From NCBI RefSeq assembly GCF_950295315.1, contig NC_080172.1, positions 112,671,512 through 112,735,511 of the forward strand: a stretch of DNA of 64,000 bases, read 5' to 3'. Source of the stretch: Erinaceus europaeus. Its lineage: Eukaryota; Chordata; Mammalia; Eulipotyphla; Erinaceidae. Positions 35,188-47,377 of the stretch are shown piece after piece. Numbering within the stretch: the stretch's first letter is position 1; every line of letters begins with the position of its first letter. The position numbers and the translations under genes were made by a program. Under the pieces are notes generated by a model. That model made no database searches. It was not told where the DNA came from and was given only the letters and a program-made list of their open reading frames with translations.

Positions 35188-35713
35188 AGGGGCTGGGCAG
35201 CGGTGCACTCGCTTAAGCCCTCATAGTGCGAAGCACAAGGATCTGGGTTTGAACTCCCCAGCTCTCTGCCTCCAGGGGGTCGCTTCACAAGCAGAGAAGC
35301 AGGTCTGCAGTTGTCTGTCTTTCTCTACACCCTCTCTGTTTCCTTTCCTCTCTCAATTTCTTTCTGTCCTATCCTACAGCAACAACAACAATAGTAACAG
35401 TAACAACAGGAGCCAGGCGGTAGTGCAACGGCTTAAGCGTGGTGCAAAGCGCAAAGACCGGCGGAAGGATCCTGGTTAAAACTCCGGCTCCCCACCTGCA
35501 GGAGAGTCGATTCACAGGCAGTGAAGCAGGTCTGCAGGTGTCTATCTTTCTCCCCCCCCACCCCACCCCCCGTCTTCCCCTCCTCTCTCCATTTCTCTCT
35601 GTCCTATCCAACAACGACGACAACAATAATAACTACAACAATAAAACAAGGGCAACAAAAGGGAATAAACAATTATTAAAAAAAGATTTAATAAAAAAAT
35701 AACAACAACAAAT
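35188..35713 (+). mobile_element. ERI-type SINE (outer), hosting a second ERI
   Basis: Head ggggctgggcagcggtgcac, body and CAA-rich tail to about 35405, then the inner SINE. The outer target duplication aaaatgaggactttc is perfect (35173-35187 and 35714-35728), proving that the whole 35188-35713 span is inserted DNA. Confidence 0.93.
35409..35699 (+). mobile_element. ERI-type SINE (inner)
   Basis: A second + strand ERI, head ccaggcggtagtgcaacggc. It is inserted in the tail of the outer copy with an 8-bp duplication taacaaca (35401-35408 and 35700-35707). Confidence 0.92.
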
Positions 35714-36059
35714 AAAATGAGGACTTTCCACAATACTAATTACATTACATGCTCTTTCACTGCTTTTGAGGTATAAGTACTGTCATAGACAAACTTCCCA
35801 GTCAAAAAAAAATTATACTAATTATGCAAGATAGTGACTGAGTTATTTAAAAAAAAAAAATCTCTACCACAAAATTATGTTCCAAAATAAGGTGTGTATC
35901 TAACTTTGAATGTTTCCTAAGGGAGTTCAGCAAAGATACCAACTTAGCATTAACCTTAACAAAAGAAATGGCAGAGAAGCAGGGAGTCCTGGTTCTGTGT
36001 GTATTGTGCTACCTTAAGCAAGTGCCATTAGTATTAAACCCAAGTTTATAGTACATACT

Positions 36060-36325
36060 TAAAATATATATATATATTTATTTATTTATTTTCCCTTTTG
36101 TTGCCCTTGTTTGTTATTGTTGTTGTAGTTATTGTTGTTATTGATGTTGTTGTTGTTAGGACAGAGAGAAATGGAGAGAGGAGGGGAAGACAGAGAGGGG
36201 GAGAGAAAGATAGACATCTGCAGACCTGTGAAGTGCCTGTGAAGTGACTCCCCTGCAGGTGGGCAGCCGGGGGCTCGAACCGGGATCCTTAGACTGGTCC
36301 TTGGGCTTCTCGCCACAAGCGCTTA
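36060..36325 (-). mobile_element. ERI-type SINE, head truncated
   Basis: AT-rich tail, ttcccttttgttgcccttg, body and gggggctcgaaccgggatcc. It stops at cgccacaagcgctta, lacking the last 20 or so nt of the head. Confidence 0.93.
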
Positions 36326-36721
36326 TGGTACATATTTTGCCTGCTGTAACAATTTGATATTATTGTTGGGTGGGCATAGAAATTAGTAATGTCAGTGAAT
36401 TTAGTCTTCATTTCTGTTGAAATTAATGTATATTGCCAATTTATAATTGCTTGGTGAAAATTAAAGTTTGGAGTCATGCTCTCTTATGAATTTGACTTCT
36501 ACTGTAAATGTATTAACATCACTTTATAAACTGTACCTACTTCTATCTATATATTACCTCATTTTCTAAGAACTTAAGGCACTGCCAGTTCTGGTTAGGC
36601 TCTGAGATTTAGTTTTTGTCAAGATTGGGGTTTCCTTATGCAGTTAAGAAAATAGGGATATAGTTCAGATGGGTATATGTTTCATACAGAAACATTTACA
36701 TCTTTGCTTTGTATAATAAAA

Positions 36722-36746
36722 GTGTGTGTGTGTGTGTGTATGTGTA
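36722..36746. repeat. GT microsatellite (short)
   Basis: GT units interrupted by A. Confidence 0.85.
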
Positions 36747-36814
36747 TGCATGCGTTTGGCAAAGTATACGAAGTATAAATCAGTATATACATACTTCTTA
36801 CAAAGAAGAAAATA

Positions 36815-36932
36815 GGGGGTAGATAGCACAGTGATTATCAAAGAGACTCATACCTGAGGCTCTAAAGTCACAGGTTCAATCCCCCACACAACCATAAGCC
36901 AGAACTGAGCAGTGCTTTGGTTAAAAAAAAAG
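36815..36932 (+). mobile_element. tRNA-derived SINE, type B
   Basis: Target duplication gaagaaaata (36805-36814 and 36933-36942); gggggtagatagcacagtga and ggttcaatcccccac inside. Confidence 0.93.
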
Positions 36933-37868
36933 GAAGAAAATAAAAATCCAGGTAAAATTTAGTGTTTATACTTTCATTGTTAGAATGCCTCTTATTAGTG
37001 CAGCAGAAACTGTTATCAAAACTCATTTTGGTATTTGTTCTTCCATCAAAGTACCCTAAGACCGGCTTATTTTTCATCAGTTTTGTCTTTTACCTCAGCA
37101 GGAATGCCATTTTAAAACGATTTAAGACAAAGTGTTAAATTGCTTTTCTTGAACCCTTGATTAGGGGAGAAACAGGAGAGAAACAGTTGAATGTGTTCAC
37201 GGCAACTAAAAAAATAAATAGTTTCTCAAAAGGGGAGACTATTCTCTGATCAGTTTCTGGCTGGGAGTTGCTGGCCAACTGCCACTCAGGGCTTTGCGTG
37301 TAAAACTCCTCTTGATCACCCCCACTCAGAGCAGCCTATAGTATCCTAAAACTGTTTCTGGTAAACTTCTTTCAGACTCACTTCTGCGGGTCTCAGACTT
37401 AACTTCTGATGAACAGGACTCTGGAATTGTTTACAGATGATTGTTTCAATCAGTCTTTAGGAAAATATTTTTCACAGCAGCTGTAGGTTGCTAGCAAAAC
37501 TGAGCAGAAAGTACAGATTGTACCTGTGTGTCCCGCTCTTCCGTTTTTATCATGATCTGAACCAGAATGTTACATTTTTTACAGCCTTTGAACTTGCCCT
37601 GACATAGCACTATTCCTTAGTTTGTAATTCATATTCGGCTTCATTCTTGTATCTTAATAATGCATGCTTTATTGCAGAGTAATATAAATGATACAGAAAA
37701 TTATCAGCAATAAGTAGAAATCATTTTTAAGCATCTTTGTGAATGTTATTTTAAACTTTTTTTGGTGTACCTCTTAAATGCATTGGTTCAAACTTCATAT
37801 CTATTATGTGCAGTTGTTTCTTTCAGTATATTGTGGATATACTTGCGTTGAATGCTTACTGACATAAC

Positions 37869-38005
37869 TTTTTTTTTTTTTTTTTTAAACCAGATCACTG
37901 CTCAGCTCTAGTTTATGGTGGTGTGGGGAATTGAGTCTGGGACTTTGAAGCCTTAGCCGTGAAAAGAGTCTCTTTGCAGAACCATTATGCTATCTACCCC
38001 CACCC
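37869..38005 (-). mobile_element. tRNA-derived SINE, type B
   Basis: Poly(T), ccagatcactgctcagctct, gggaattgagtctgggactt and accattatgctatctacccc. Confidence 0.92.
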
Positions 38006-38284
38006 TTCACATAATTGCTTATTGCTACAGCTCAAATTTCATTGCATCTTTTCATGATTTATTTAATCAGTTAGACATTTAAATAACTTTACTATTTTTA
38101 TGTTATGGGCAGTACTTCAGAGTACAGAGTTCACCATACATACATATTTGCTGACTTATCTGAATATCTTAAGATAAATTCCTAGAAATGTAATTGTGAG
38201 GCTAATGTGATAACCACTACATTACGGAAACTGGTGGATTGTGAAGTAAAAAAAAAAAAGGTACATTTTGATCTTTGGTAATTT

Positions 38285-38570
38285 TTTATTTTTATTTATT
38301 TTTATTATTTATTTATTCCCTTTTGTTGCCCTTGTTGTTTTATTATAGTTATTATTGTTGTTGTCGTTGTTGGATAGGACAGAGAGAAATGGAGAGAGGG
38401 AGGGGAAGACAGAGAGGAGGAGAGAAAGATAGACACCTGCAGACCTGCTTCACCGCCTGTGAAGGGACTCCCCTGCAGGTGGGGAGCCAGGGTTCGAACC
38501 GGGATCCTTATGCCGGTCCTTGTGCTTTGCGCCACCTGCGCTTAGCCCGCTGTACTACAGCCCAACTCCC
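38285..38570 (-). mobile_element. ERI-type SINE, long form (first of two at one site)
   Basis: Full - strand copy. Left target gatctttggtaattt at 38270-38284, next copy of the target at 38571. Confidence 0.94.
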
Positions 38571-38584
38571 ATCTTTGGTAATTT

Positions 38585-38861
38585 TTTTTTAATTAATTAT
38601 TTTTTTATATTTATTTATTTATTTTCCCTTTTGTTGCCCTTGTTGTTTAACATTGTGGTTATTGATGTCGTTGTTGTTGGATAGGACAGAGAGAAATGGA
38701 GAGAGGAGGGGAAGACAGAGGGGGGAGAGCAAGACAGACACCTGCAGATCTGCTTCACAGCCTGTGAAGGGACTCCCCTGCAGGTGGGGAGCCGGGGCTT
38801 CAAACCGGGATCTTTGCACTTTGCGCCACGTGTTTAACCTGCTGCACCACTGCCGACTCCC
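38585..38861 (-). mobile_element. ERI-type SINE, long form (second of two at one site)
   Basis: Full - strand copy bounded by atctttggtaattt (38571-38584) and gatctttggtaaattt (38862-38877). It has a small deletion in the head (ctttgcactttgcgcc). Confidence 0.94.
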
Positions 38862-38968
38862 GATCTTTGGTAAATTTCATCTAATAAATGTCCAGGGGGT
38901 TGTATTAATCACTACAGGTATTCCTCTTAGCTTTTTTTTTTTTCCTAACAAGCTTTTTCTTTTACTAT

Positions 38969-39043
38969 TTTTTTTCTTTTTTTTTTAATTTCTTTATTGG
39001 GGAATTAATGTTTTACATTCAAAAGTAAATACAATAGTTTGTA
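38969..39043 (-). mobile_element. Very short L1 3' end
   Basis: Poly(T) plus tttctttattggggaattaa and about 40 nt more. Target duplication is roughly ctcttagcttttt left (38927 onward) and cctagctttttg right. It is an extreme 5' truncation. Confidence 0.8.
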
Positions 39044-39074
39044 GCCTCCTAGCTTTTTGTAAGCGAGTGTAATT

Positions 39075-39490
39075 TGTCTTTGTTTTTCTCAAAATTTTTT
39101 ATTCAACATCACTTTTCATAATTGTAAGATTTCAGGAATATAGTTGCACACTTATACATGAGTATGTACAACTCAACTACATCTGTCACCAAAATTCCTA
39201 ATCCCTGATACCACCCACCCTTTCCTGATAACCACCGTACATTTTATAAAGTTGAAGAGATTGCTGTTTTTTTCGCAGGTTCCTTATTGTATTTACATCT
39301 GAGTGAAAGCAGCCAGTAGTTACCTTTTACTCCTTACTTCTCTTTGCATAATCAGTTCCATCCATTGTGTCCTGAAGGATACGATATCTGTTTTTCTTGC
39401 AAAGTAATATTCCATTGAAAATTGTGTGTCCTATAACTTCTTCATCCATTTATCCATCAGTTAGCATTGCTTCCACTCCTTGGTTATTAT
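39075..39490 (-). mobile_element. Old L1 fragment
   Basis: Contains the diverged ORF2 3' landmarks tgataaccaccgtac, ctttgcataatcagttccat, taatattccattg and cttcatccatttatccatca, in - orientation. It is clearly older than the other L1 3' ends. Confidence 0.75.
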
Positions 39491-39505
39491 GAATATGGTC
39501 TTTCT

Positions 39506-39790
39506 TCTTTTTTTAATATTTATTTATTTTCCCTTTTGTTGCCCTTGTTTTATTGTTGTATTTATTGATGTTGTTGTTGTTGGATATGACAGAAAGAAAT
39601 GGAGAGAGGAGGGGAAGACAGAGTGGGAGAGAAAGATAGACACCTGCAGACCTGCTTCTCACTGCCTGTGAAGGGAGCCTCTCCTCTCCCCCCGCAGGTG
39701 GAGAGCCAGGGGCTCGAACCAGCATCCTTACGCTGGTCCTTGCGCTTTGCACTACTTGCGCTTAACTGCTGCACTACTGCTCAACTCCCT
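39506..39790 (-). mobile_element. ERI-type SINE, long form
   Basis: Full length. Target duplication gaatatggtctttct (39491-39505) versus gaatatgatctttct (39791-39805). It has an internal CT-rich insertion near 39680. Confidence 0.95.
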
Positions 39791-40038
39791 GAATATGATC
39801 TTTCTTTCTCTCTCTCTTCTTCCTTCCCTCCCTCCCTCTCAGCCCTCTAAAATAAGAAATAAAAAATTGGCCCTGCTCAGTGAAGCTCTGGAATTATTTC
39901 CTGGAGCCACATCAAAAAAGTAGTAAAACTAAATTTATTAGTTTTCTTTATTAATTAACTAATTGGTTAATATGAATAATGGGAACCATTGCCATCTCAG
40001 TTCTCTTCCACATTACATATTAAAACAGTAGGGAAGGG

Positions 40039-40290
40039 AGTTGGGCAAGTAGCTCAGCTGGTTAAGCTCATGTGGAGCAAAGTGTTAATGGACCTGCTTA
40101 AGAATCCTGGTTGGGCTGGAGCCCCTGGCTCCCCACCTGCAGGGGAGTCACTTCAGGTGCCTGTCTTTCTCTCCTCTCTGTCTTCCTCTCCTCTCTCCAT
40201 TTCTCTCTGTCTTATCCAACAACGACAACAATAAGGGCAACAAAAGGGAATAAGTAAATAAATATTGTTTAAAAAGTTAAACAAAAAACA
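40039..40290 (+). mobile_element. ERI-type SINE, long form, internally deleted
   Basis: Head gttgggcaagtagctcagct, gctccccacctgcaggggag, then part of the body missing (the gcttcac...gaagcagg segment). Tail caacaaaagggaataag. Confidence 0.9.
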
Positions 40291-41463
40291 AACCTGTAGG
40301 CAAGAAGAGCAACTCTACAGGACCCCCTCCTCCCCACCCCCAGCCCCTCAGAGAGCACCACCAAGCTTTTACTGCTCCTTAGTAGTTTAGGAGCATAAAT
40401 CCATCAGCTGGTACTACAGACCTTGCCATTGGGGAAATGTAATCTGCCACCAGTTTTCACAGTCTTGGAGCTAAGAATGTTTTTTACTTTTTTAAGTTTC
40501 TTAAATTCACAAACAAACGTAATCAGATGTTTTGTGTGAGATATGAAATTCAAATTTCAGTTCATGAATAGTTCATTGGAGTCACTGCAGCACACACACA
40601 TTCATCTACATAGTATCCATAGCTGTTTTTACCTCGCTGTGGTAGAGTTGAGAATCTGCATGCAGTGGACACCAAAAGGCTTCTAAAACAGATGTTTACT
40701 GTCTCGCCCCTTCCACAAAGAGTTTGTTGAGCCTTGCAGAGAAGAGAAGCCACGAGTGGCATTTTAGGTTCACTGTGAAGTTGAGTGTTTAAAATTGTGT
40801 AACAATTTTGACTTAGTTCCTAGAAGTAGGCCAGCTATAGAGTTTACTTTCATAGGAATTGCTGGGTCAGTTGTTCTTCTCTTGGGTACTTAAGGACAGA
40901 TGACAGTGAAGTATAGAGAATTAAGCAATCTTCCCAAACCAGGTTAACTTGTAAGCAGATTGAAAACTTAGTCTGTTGCAAAAATTTATTTGGAAGTTTG
41001 TTCAGTAACCGGATCCCTGTTAGGTTATGACTGTGTGCTGGCCACTGGCTGTCCTTAGTTCTGGAACATGGAGGTTTGGCGTTATTATAACATTTGTGGT
41101 GCTGTATAGAATATTGGAAAAGCTTCTTACAGAGTTTTGCATATGGACTAATGTAATACCAGACCTGCCCTGCATGTTTCCACACAAGACAGTCAGTGCC
41201 AGGTCATTTAGTTGATGTTTCATAGCTATGAGTCTTGAAGTCAGTGTTAGAACCCTTGCTTATATAGTTGCCTGTTCAATGCTTTTGTAATCACAAGCAC
41301 AAGATTTTTAACATTTGTTTTGTGGTAGACTTTTTTGAACATGTGTCCAGAAAAAATGCTTGCGTACACACCCACAAATCTGATACAATTTTTGGGGTTG
41401 TCTGGAAATGGTAAACATCTGTGGTCTAAGTTACAATTTCTGATTTAAGAATAAGAGCAAATT

Positions 41464-41589
41464 GGGTAGGGGTAGATAGCATAACGGATATGCAAAGAGA
41501 CTCTCATGCCTGAGGCTCCAAAGTCTTAGGTTCAGTCCCCTGCACCACCATAAGCCAGAGCTGAGCAGTGCTCCGGTAAAAACAAACAA

Positions 41590-41628
<39 letters not shown>

Positions 41629-41629
41629 T
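41464..41629 (+). mobile_element. tRNA-derived SINE, type B, tail expanded as CA repeat
   Basis: Target duplication taagagcaaatt (41452-41463 and 41630-41641, one edge base different). The CA repeat 41591-41626 occupies the tail. Confidence 0.93.
41591..41626. repeat. CA microsatellite
   Basis: Uninterrupted CA repeat in the tail of a type B SINE. Confidence 0.97.
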
Positions 41630-43589
41630 TAAGAGCAAATTATTCCATTACCTCTATTGGGGAGTCAGCTGTGAAATCCATTTATTGATGATTGGGATAT
41701 TAACCCAGAAACATTTGTATTGTTGCAGGGATAAAAGTTAGTTAAAGCAATTTCAAAGTAGTTAGTTATGATTGATATTGGAGTAGGGCTGAGAGAAACT
41801 GTTCAAGGTTTAGGCTTTGTATTTGAAAATCACCTACAAGTTGATTTACTATAATGAAACTTGTAGCTAAGTGTGAGATTTTATTGTGTTTCTCTTATTC
41901 CAGAATATTGAGAATATTTCAGACACAATGATAGCATTCAACAACTCTTAAAAAAGAAAACCCCTCTCTGGCACTTTCTAAATCAGTCTGAAGAGTAAAG
42001 TAGTTGGTATCAAAAATCTAGTTTTATCTGTAGACACAAGAGGGTTATTTCTGTATGGTGATGGCTTTATAGTTCTCGGCAAGCCTTTGGGTGCCTAATT
42101 TTGGAAATCAAAAACAAGTGACATGTGAAAATACCAAAGGTTTGTTTGTAGTAGTTACCTAAACCTATCCATAGCAGAGTTTATACATTTTTTTTTATAA
42201 TTTATAAAGGTACAACCTTTCTTACATGTCTTCATTGAAATGCTTGTATAACAAAATGACATTATCCCTCTTTTTAGTCCATAAGTCTCATTTTCACAGG
42301 AGGTTAACTGACTTTCCTCACAGATTAATTTGATTACAAGTGAGATAATACATATGAAGTTACTTAACATACAGCTACGACTTTAGCTCAGGAATTATTA
42401 GTTGAACATGAAAGTAAAGCATTTATATGATCATGTTGAGGACAAAAACTTTTTTTTTTGTAATTGGGTAAATTACTAGTATTCATTTTTTTACATAGCA
42501 TTTCTTTCTCATTCATTGTTAGAGAAGATGGACTGTATTTTGAACCAGAAATCTGTACTGGTATAATGGGGAGAATTCTGGAGTTGACTTCTGAAAACTT
42601 ACTGTGTTAACATTAGTTGTGGAAATGCACTGGAGGTAAATATTCTGAAAGTTGGACTGGTGGAGATGTGACCCGCCTTTCACCCCTTTAATCCTTTGTC
42701 ACTTTAAACTACAGGAAATGTAATTAGATAGTGTCTGTCCTCCAGGAACAGAAAGTGGGAAATGGGGTATGTATGCATCATTGCATCTGAAATTGAACAA
42801 ACTTAGACCCTCAGAAAAATAAAGATGAAAAGGAACCTCAAGACAATATGACAAACTAGGTCCATTGAACTGGAGCTTGAGTCTTTATCATTAGTTTGTT
42901 AGACCTCTAGGTTATATGTGTTTGGAGGGGGAGGTCCAGAGAACAGCCAGTGGGAATGGCTTTATTATTGTAAACTCTAACTTTAGGTGCATGAGGACTA
43001 ATTTGACTGAATTAAAGATTTAATTCTGCATGCAAGTTGATATATCGTGAGGAAGTGTTAGCATTGGCTTGTCTTCATTCCTATGAGTGATTGCTGTCAG
43101 CTAGTTACTGCAAATTGAGTTTGGTAGATAGATACACAGGTGAGGATATGAATGGGTGAACATTTGCACTGAATGAGAGGTGGTTTTTTTTTTTCATTTA
43201 CAAATTTGAACTAATACATGTACATGCAACGACAAGGACATACAAGTTAAAACCCTTGCAAACCTTGTGAATATATTTTTAAGTTGGAGTGTCTAGTGAT
43301 TAAGATTATCTTATGATTTGATAATGACTGGGCTAAGTGGAAATTTGGTGGTAAAAGTTTTATTTTGTTTGGCGATTTATCTATCTCCCCTCTGCTTAGT
43401 GATGGGGCAGAGGGGAAGCTGGTTCCACATAGCCAGTAGGGTGCTGGGAAGGGAAAACAGAACAAGAGCCTGAGGCTTCCTACTGCTCCCTGTCTGCATA
43501 TCTCTTCTTTTGCTGAGAGGATAAGTGTGGAGGGCAGGTTTGTATCCTCTCTCTGACTTTCAGTAGCTTGAGTATTCTAGTAAAGTTAC

Positions 43590-43700
43590 CAACTTTCTCT
43601 TAAGTGTTTTCATTTATAGAAAGGGCCAAATTTCACAGAGTTCTTGTAAAGATTAAATGAGACAATGCATGAAGCACCTAGCCTTGGGCTTGTTACAGAG
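43590..43700 (+). mobile_element. MIR 3' fragment
   Basis: cttgtaaagattaaatgaga, caatgcatgaagcacctagc; the MIR 3' region. Confidence 0.65.
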
Positions 43701-43715
43701 GGCTTCTCTTCAACT

Positions 43716-43738
43716 ATATATATATATATATATATATA
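43716..43738. repeat. TA microsatellite
   Basis: About 11 TA units. Confidence 0.93.
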
Positions 43739-43839
43739 AAGTGTCTTTTTTCATAAGGTTTTTTTAAATAAACTTATAAATATGTCTTTAATAGCATGTA
43801 ATCAAGTACCCTTGCTTGGTTACATGGGATTATGTATGT

Positions 43840-43978
43840 ATGTATTTATTTATTTATTTATTTTTACCAGAGCACTGATCAGCTTTGGTTTATGGTGGTG
43901 TAGAAGATTGAACCTGCGATCTTAGAGCCTCAGGCACAAGAGTTTTTGCATAACCATTATGTTATCTACCCCTACCCA
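43840..43978 (-). mobile_element. tRNA-derived SINE, type B
   Basis: TTTA-rich tail, ccagagcactgatcagcttt, agattgaacctgcgatctta and accattatgttatctacccc. Confidence 0.92.
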
Positions 43979-44549
43979 AATGGGACTGTTTTATAGGTTG
44001 GATCAGGAGAAATATTGATGATATGGAATATCTATTTTATCAAGTCAGCTGAGTATTTCTTGGTCATTAACAAGATTTGGAAATAGGCTTAATGTGTGTA
44101 GTTTTTTTAAAGTTGAGTTAGGGTAGAAATTATATTGCGTTTTGAAGATTAGGTTCTGTGTGTCAGTCACTGAAATTAATTACATTTGGAAACCCACGAT
44201 TTACCAGTTAAAGTGAGAATGATTAAAAAATGTATTTTCATCCCAGTTCCTAATTATATATAAGGTTAGATCCTCAAAAATGAGACACATGCAATTGCAA
44301 TTTAAAAGTGAGTGGAGGATTTTAGTTTAGCTTCCAGCAGACCTTAGCTGCTTTCATTCAAGCTTAGGTTTTCATTTATAAAATTTAACTAGCTCTCTCT
44401 ATACTCACGTTTTTTTTTTTTTATTTAGAGATTAAAGTATATGAAAAAGTCAGACAAAATTATATCTGATTTTTCGGATTAATATTTTTCGGTGGAATGT
44501 CTGTTTTCTACTGTCTAATTCTGCTCCCCCTCCCTTAAAAATGACTTTT

Positions 44550-44684
44550 GGGTGGGAGTAGATAGCATAATAGTTATGCAAAAAGACTCTCATTCCTGAG
44601 ACTTCAGAGTCCCAGATTCCCAATCCCCTGTACCACCACAAGCCAGAGCTGAGCATTGCTCTGGTAATACATAAATAAATAAAT
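44550..44684 (+). mobile_element. tRNA-derived SINE, type B
   Basis: Target duplication atgactttt (44541-44549 and 44685-44693); gggtgggagtagatagcata at the start, AATAAATAAATA at the end. Confidence 0.93.
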
Positions 44685-44720
44685 ATGACTTTTAGCAGTT
44701 TGATAGATGAAACTTGTCTT

Positions 44721-44974
44721 AGTGTTTTAATTAATTTTATTTGTGATTTAATATTGATCTACAAGATTGTAAGATAGGAGGGTTATAATTCTGTGCAATT
44801 TCCACAACCAGAATTCTGTGTCTCATCCTCCCCATTGGAAACTTCCCTACTGTTTACCCCTCTGGGAATATGGTCTCAAATTATTTTTGGGGTGCAGAAA
44901 GTGGGACTTCTGACTTCTGTAATTGCTTCTCTGCTGGTCATGGGCATTGGCAGGTCGATTCATAGCCCCAGCCT
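44721..44974 (-). mobile_element. Older L1 3' UTR fragment
   Basis: Contains gtgatttaatattgatc, cccctctgggaatatggtct and gtcatgggcattggcaggtc. Target duplication gatgaaacttgtctt (44706-44720) versus gatgaaacttgtttt (44975-44989). Confidence 0.88.
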
Positions 44975-45566
44975 GATGAAACTTGTTTTAACTGTAAGTT
45001 ATATTTATTAGATAAGTTCAGTTTTCCTTCTCTACAAGATTTTGACTATGTGTAATCTTTATTTTGTTTGCTATTTAAAAAAACAGAAGTAGCCAATTTT
45101 TCTCAAAGCTATTTTTTTCTGCACATCATTCCATGTGACTTAGTAGCAGATACCTTCGTCTTTTTTAAAACAAAACATATTTATACATAAAGAATTTACT
45201 CAGGTGGAATACCTTGTTCTTTGCCAAGGTTTGTATTGACCTAGGAGCCAGTAAATTCCACCATTCCAACATTGTTATCTTGAGGCAGATGGAATAGACT
45301 CGTGGTTCCTCTCTCTAGCTGCGATTTCTTTTCTTTGTGGAGTTTTCTGACACCATTTCTGTTTGTGTCTTTAGTCTTCTTGTCTGTAACTGTGTCCGTA
45401 TGCTAATGGGAAGTAAGTGGGACTCTGTCAATCACTGCAACAACTCATGACTTTGATTCTAATATTAGTAAATGTTAACTAATACAGACTGAAAATGTTA
45501 AAAGTCCATCGTTTTCTCTTATTTCACTATGCTGATATACTTAGCAAAATGTATTTAAAACATTCT

Positions 45567-45775
45567 TTTTTATCTTTATTTTTATTTATTTATTTATTTT
45601 GATAGGAACAGCCAGAAATCAAGAAGGGGGATAGAGAGGGGGAGAGAGAGACACCTGCAATCCTGCTTCACCACCTGTGAAGCTTTCCCCTTGCAGGTGG
45701 GGACCGGATCCTCCACTGGTCCATTAATGCTTTGCGCCACTTGTGCTTCACCCGCTGTGCTACCGCCCGACCCCC
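45567..45775 (-). mobile_element. ERI-type SINE, short form, internally deleted
   Basis: TTTA-rich tail, cacctgcaatcctgcttcac, ggtggggaccggatcctcca. The B-box segment is deleted; the head ends ctaccgcccgacccc. Confidence 0.92.
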
Positions 45776-46151
45776 TGTAGGAGTAGATTTTACTGGCTGC
45801 TGAGCAAGAGACTGGACACATTACTTACCTTGCAGAACAGCTTAGGACACTTAGTACTGTGGATCCTGCTGCCACATGAGTCTTCTTCTCTAAATTATAA
45901 TTTTAGAACTGATTTGTTACTTGTGTTTATCAGCATATTTGCAAAGCACTTGGAGATTATTAAACATAGTTCCTAGAACACTGGGTTTAGGAGGGGAAAT
46001 TTTATTCAAGCCCAGATAGAAATCATGCATGAGGGTCGCATGTTTTTAGAGTTCAGTTTTCCTCTTCTGTTTTTGTCACTTGTTTTCTTTCACTGAGATG
46101 GTAAGAAGAGAGGACCTGTGTATAGTGAAAAAGAGTTGCTTTAAAAGTAGA

Positions 46152-46335
46152 AAGTGGGAACTGGCAAGACCGCTCACTTGGGAAGTCTCTTCTGCTGAGC
46201 CAAGCCCCCATTAACTGGGGAACAGGGGAAGCTTTGGTGATGTGGTATCTCTCCCTACCCCCAACCCTATTTTCTTTCTCTGTCTCTGTGAAAAAGTCTG
46301 TCCAGAGAGGTGAAACTTTTTAGAGATGCAAAAAA
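46152..46335 (+). mobile_element. Older SINE-like repeat (type E)
   Basis: aactggcaagaccgctcact, ctttctctgtctctgtgaaa, ccagagaggtgaaacttttt and an A-rich end; aligns with 29900-30092. Confidence 0.65.
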
Positions 46336-46383
46336 TTTAAAAAGAACCAAAACTCAAAATGGGAATACTTTAAACATATACCA

Positions 46384-46500
46384 GGGAGAGGGAGGGTGAG
46401 AGGGAGAGGGAGAGGGAGAGGGAGAGGGAGAGGGAGAGGGAGAGGGAGAGGGAGAGGGAAAAGGAGAGGAGAAGAGGGAGGGAGATAGAGAGGGAGGGAG
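46384..46500. repeat. GGGAGA hexanucleotide repeat
   Basis: About ten perfect units between roughly 46400 and 46459, with imperfect purine-rich flanks. It arose next to the purine tract of the type C SINE 46500-46636. Confidence 0.95.
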
Positions 46501-46636
46501 AGAGAGAACAAAGGAACATGGGAACATGGGCATATCATTCCAGTACATGCAACACCTGGGATTGAACTCAGAACCTCGTGCTTGAGAGCTTAGCATTTTA
46601 CCCATTTTGCCATGTACTGTGCCACCTCCCAGGTCA
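46500..46636 (-). mobile_element. tRNA-derived SINE, type C, adjoining a GGGAGA repeat
   Basis: catatcattccagtacatgc, gggattgaactcagaacctc and tactgtgccacctcccaggt. Its purine-rich tail side has expanded into the hexanucleotide repeat at 46384-46500. Confidence 0.88.
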
Positions 46637-46654
46637 ACATAGTCCCATATTTTT

Positions 46655-47360
46655 AAATGTTTAAATGTGATTTAATAATGGTTTACAAAACTGTAAGATT
46701 ACAAGAGAGTAATTCCACATCAGACTCATTACCAAAGGTCTATACTCCCTCAACCCTTTCTATCTATCTTAATTGCAGAGTAGACTCCATTGAATATATG
46801 TCCTGTAAGTTCCTTTATCCAGTCACTTATTGGTAGGCATTTAGTCTGCTTCCACTCCTTGGCTAGTGCAGCTGTGAACATAAGGGTGCAGATGTCTTCT
46901 TGAACTAGTGTTTTCATATCCTTTGCCTATATGCCCAGGAGTGGATTGATTCCTGCATCTTAAGATACTTCCTTTTCTGTTTGAGACTCTCCATACTATT
47001 TTTCATAGGCACTGCATCCCACCCGTTTATAGTCCCATCAACAACAGAGTTCTTTCTCTCCACATCCTTGCCAACACTGTCATCTTTTGATTTGTGGATG
47101 TGAGCCATTCTACATCTGTGGACCATGTGTATTTTTCCCTACAGGGAGCAATCTATCCAGATATTTTGCCTACCTTTTGTTGGGGTACTTGCATTTCTGC
47201 TCTTAAGCCATATGAATTCTTTATAGATGCTGATGACAATCCCTTGTCAGGTGTGTGATATGCATTTATCTTCTTCTAGTTGTGGCTTGCCTATTTATCC
47301 TTGTGGAGTTTTCTTCCAGTGTGTAGAAGCTTTTCCAAGTTGCCACATTTTTCTTTCTTT
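46655..47360 (-). mobile_element. Old L1 fragment (ORF2 end and 3' UTR)
   Basis: Starts gtgatttaataatggtttac and then carries the classical L1 ORF2 3' landmarks in reverse (gcttccactccttggct, cccatcaacaacagagttct, tccttgccaaca, gaattctttatagatgctga). Heavily mutated, with no usable ORF. Confidence 0.85.
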
Positions 47361-47377
47361 CTCCCTCTCTCTTTCTG

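Noticed and set aside
46320..46605. Open frames rich in Pro-Leu / Pro-Ser repeats
   Set aside because: Translation of the GGGAGA hexamer array on the opposite strand.
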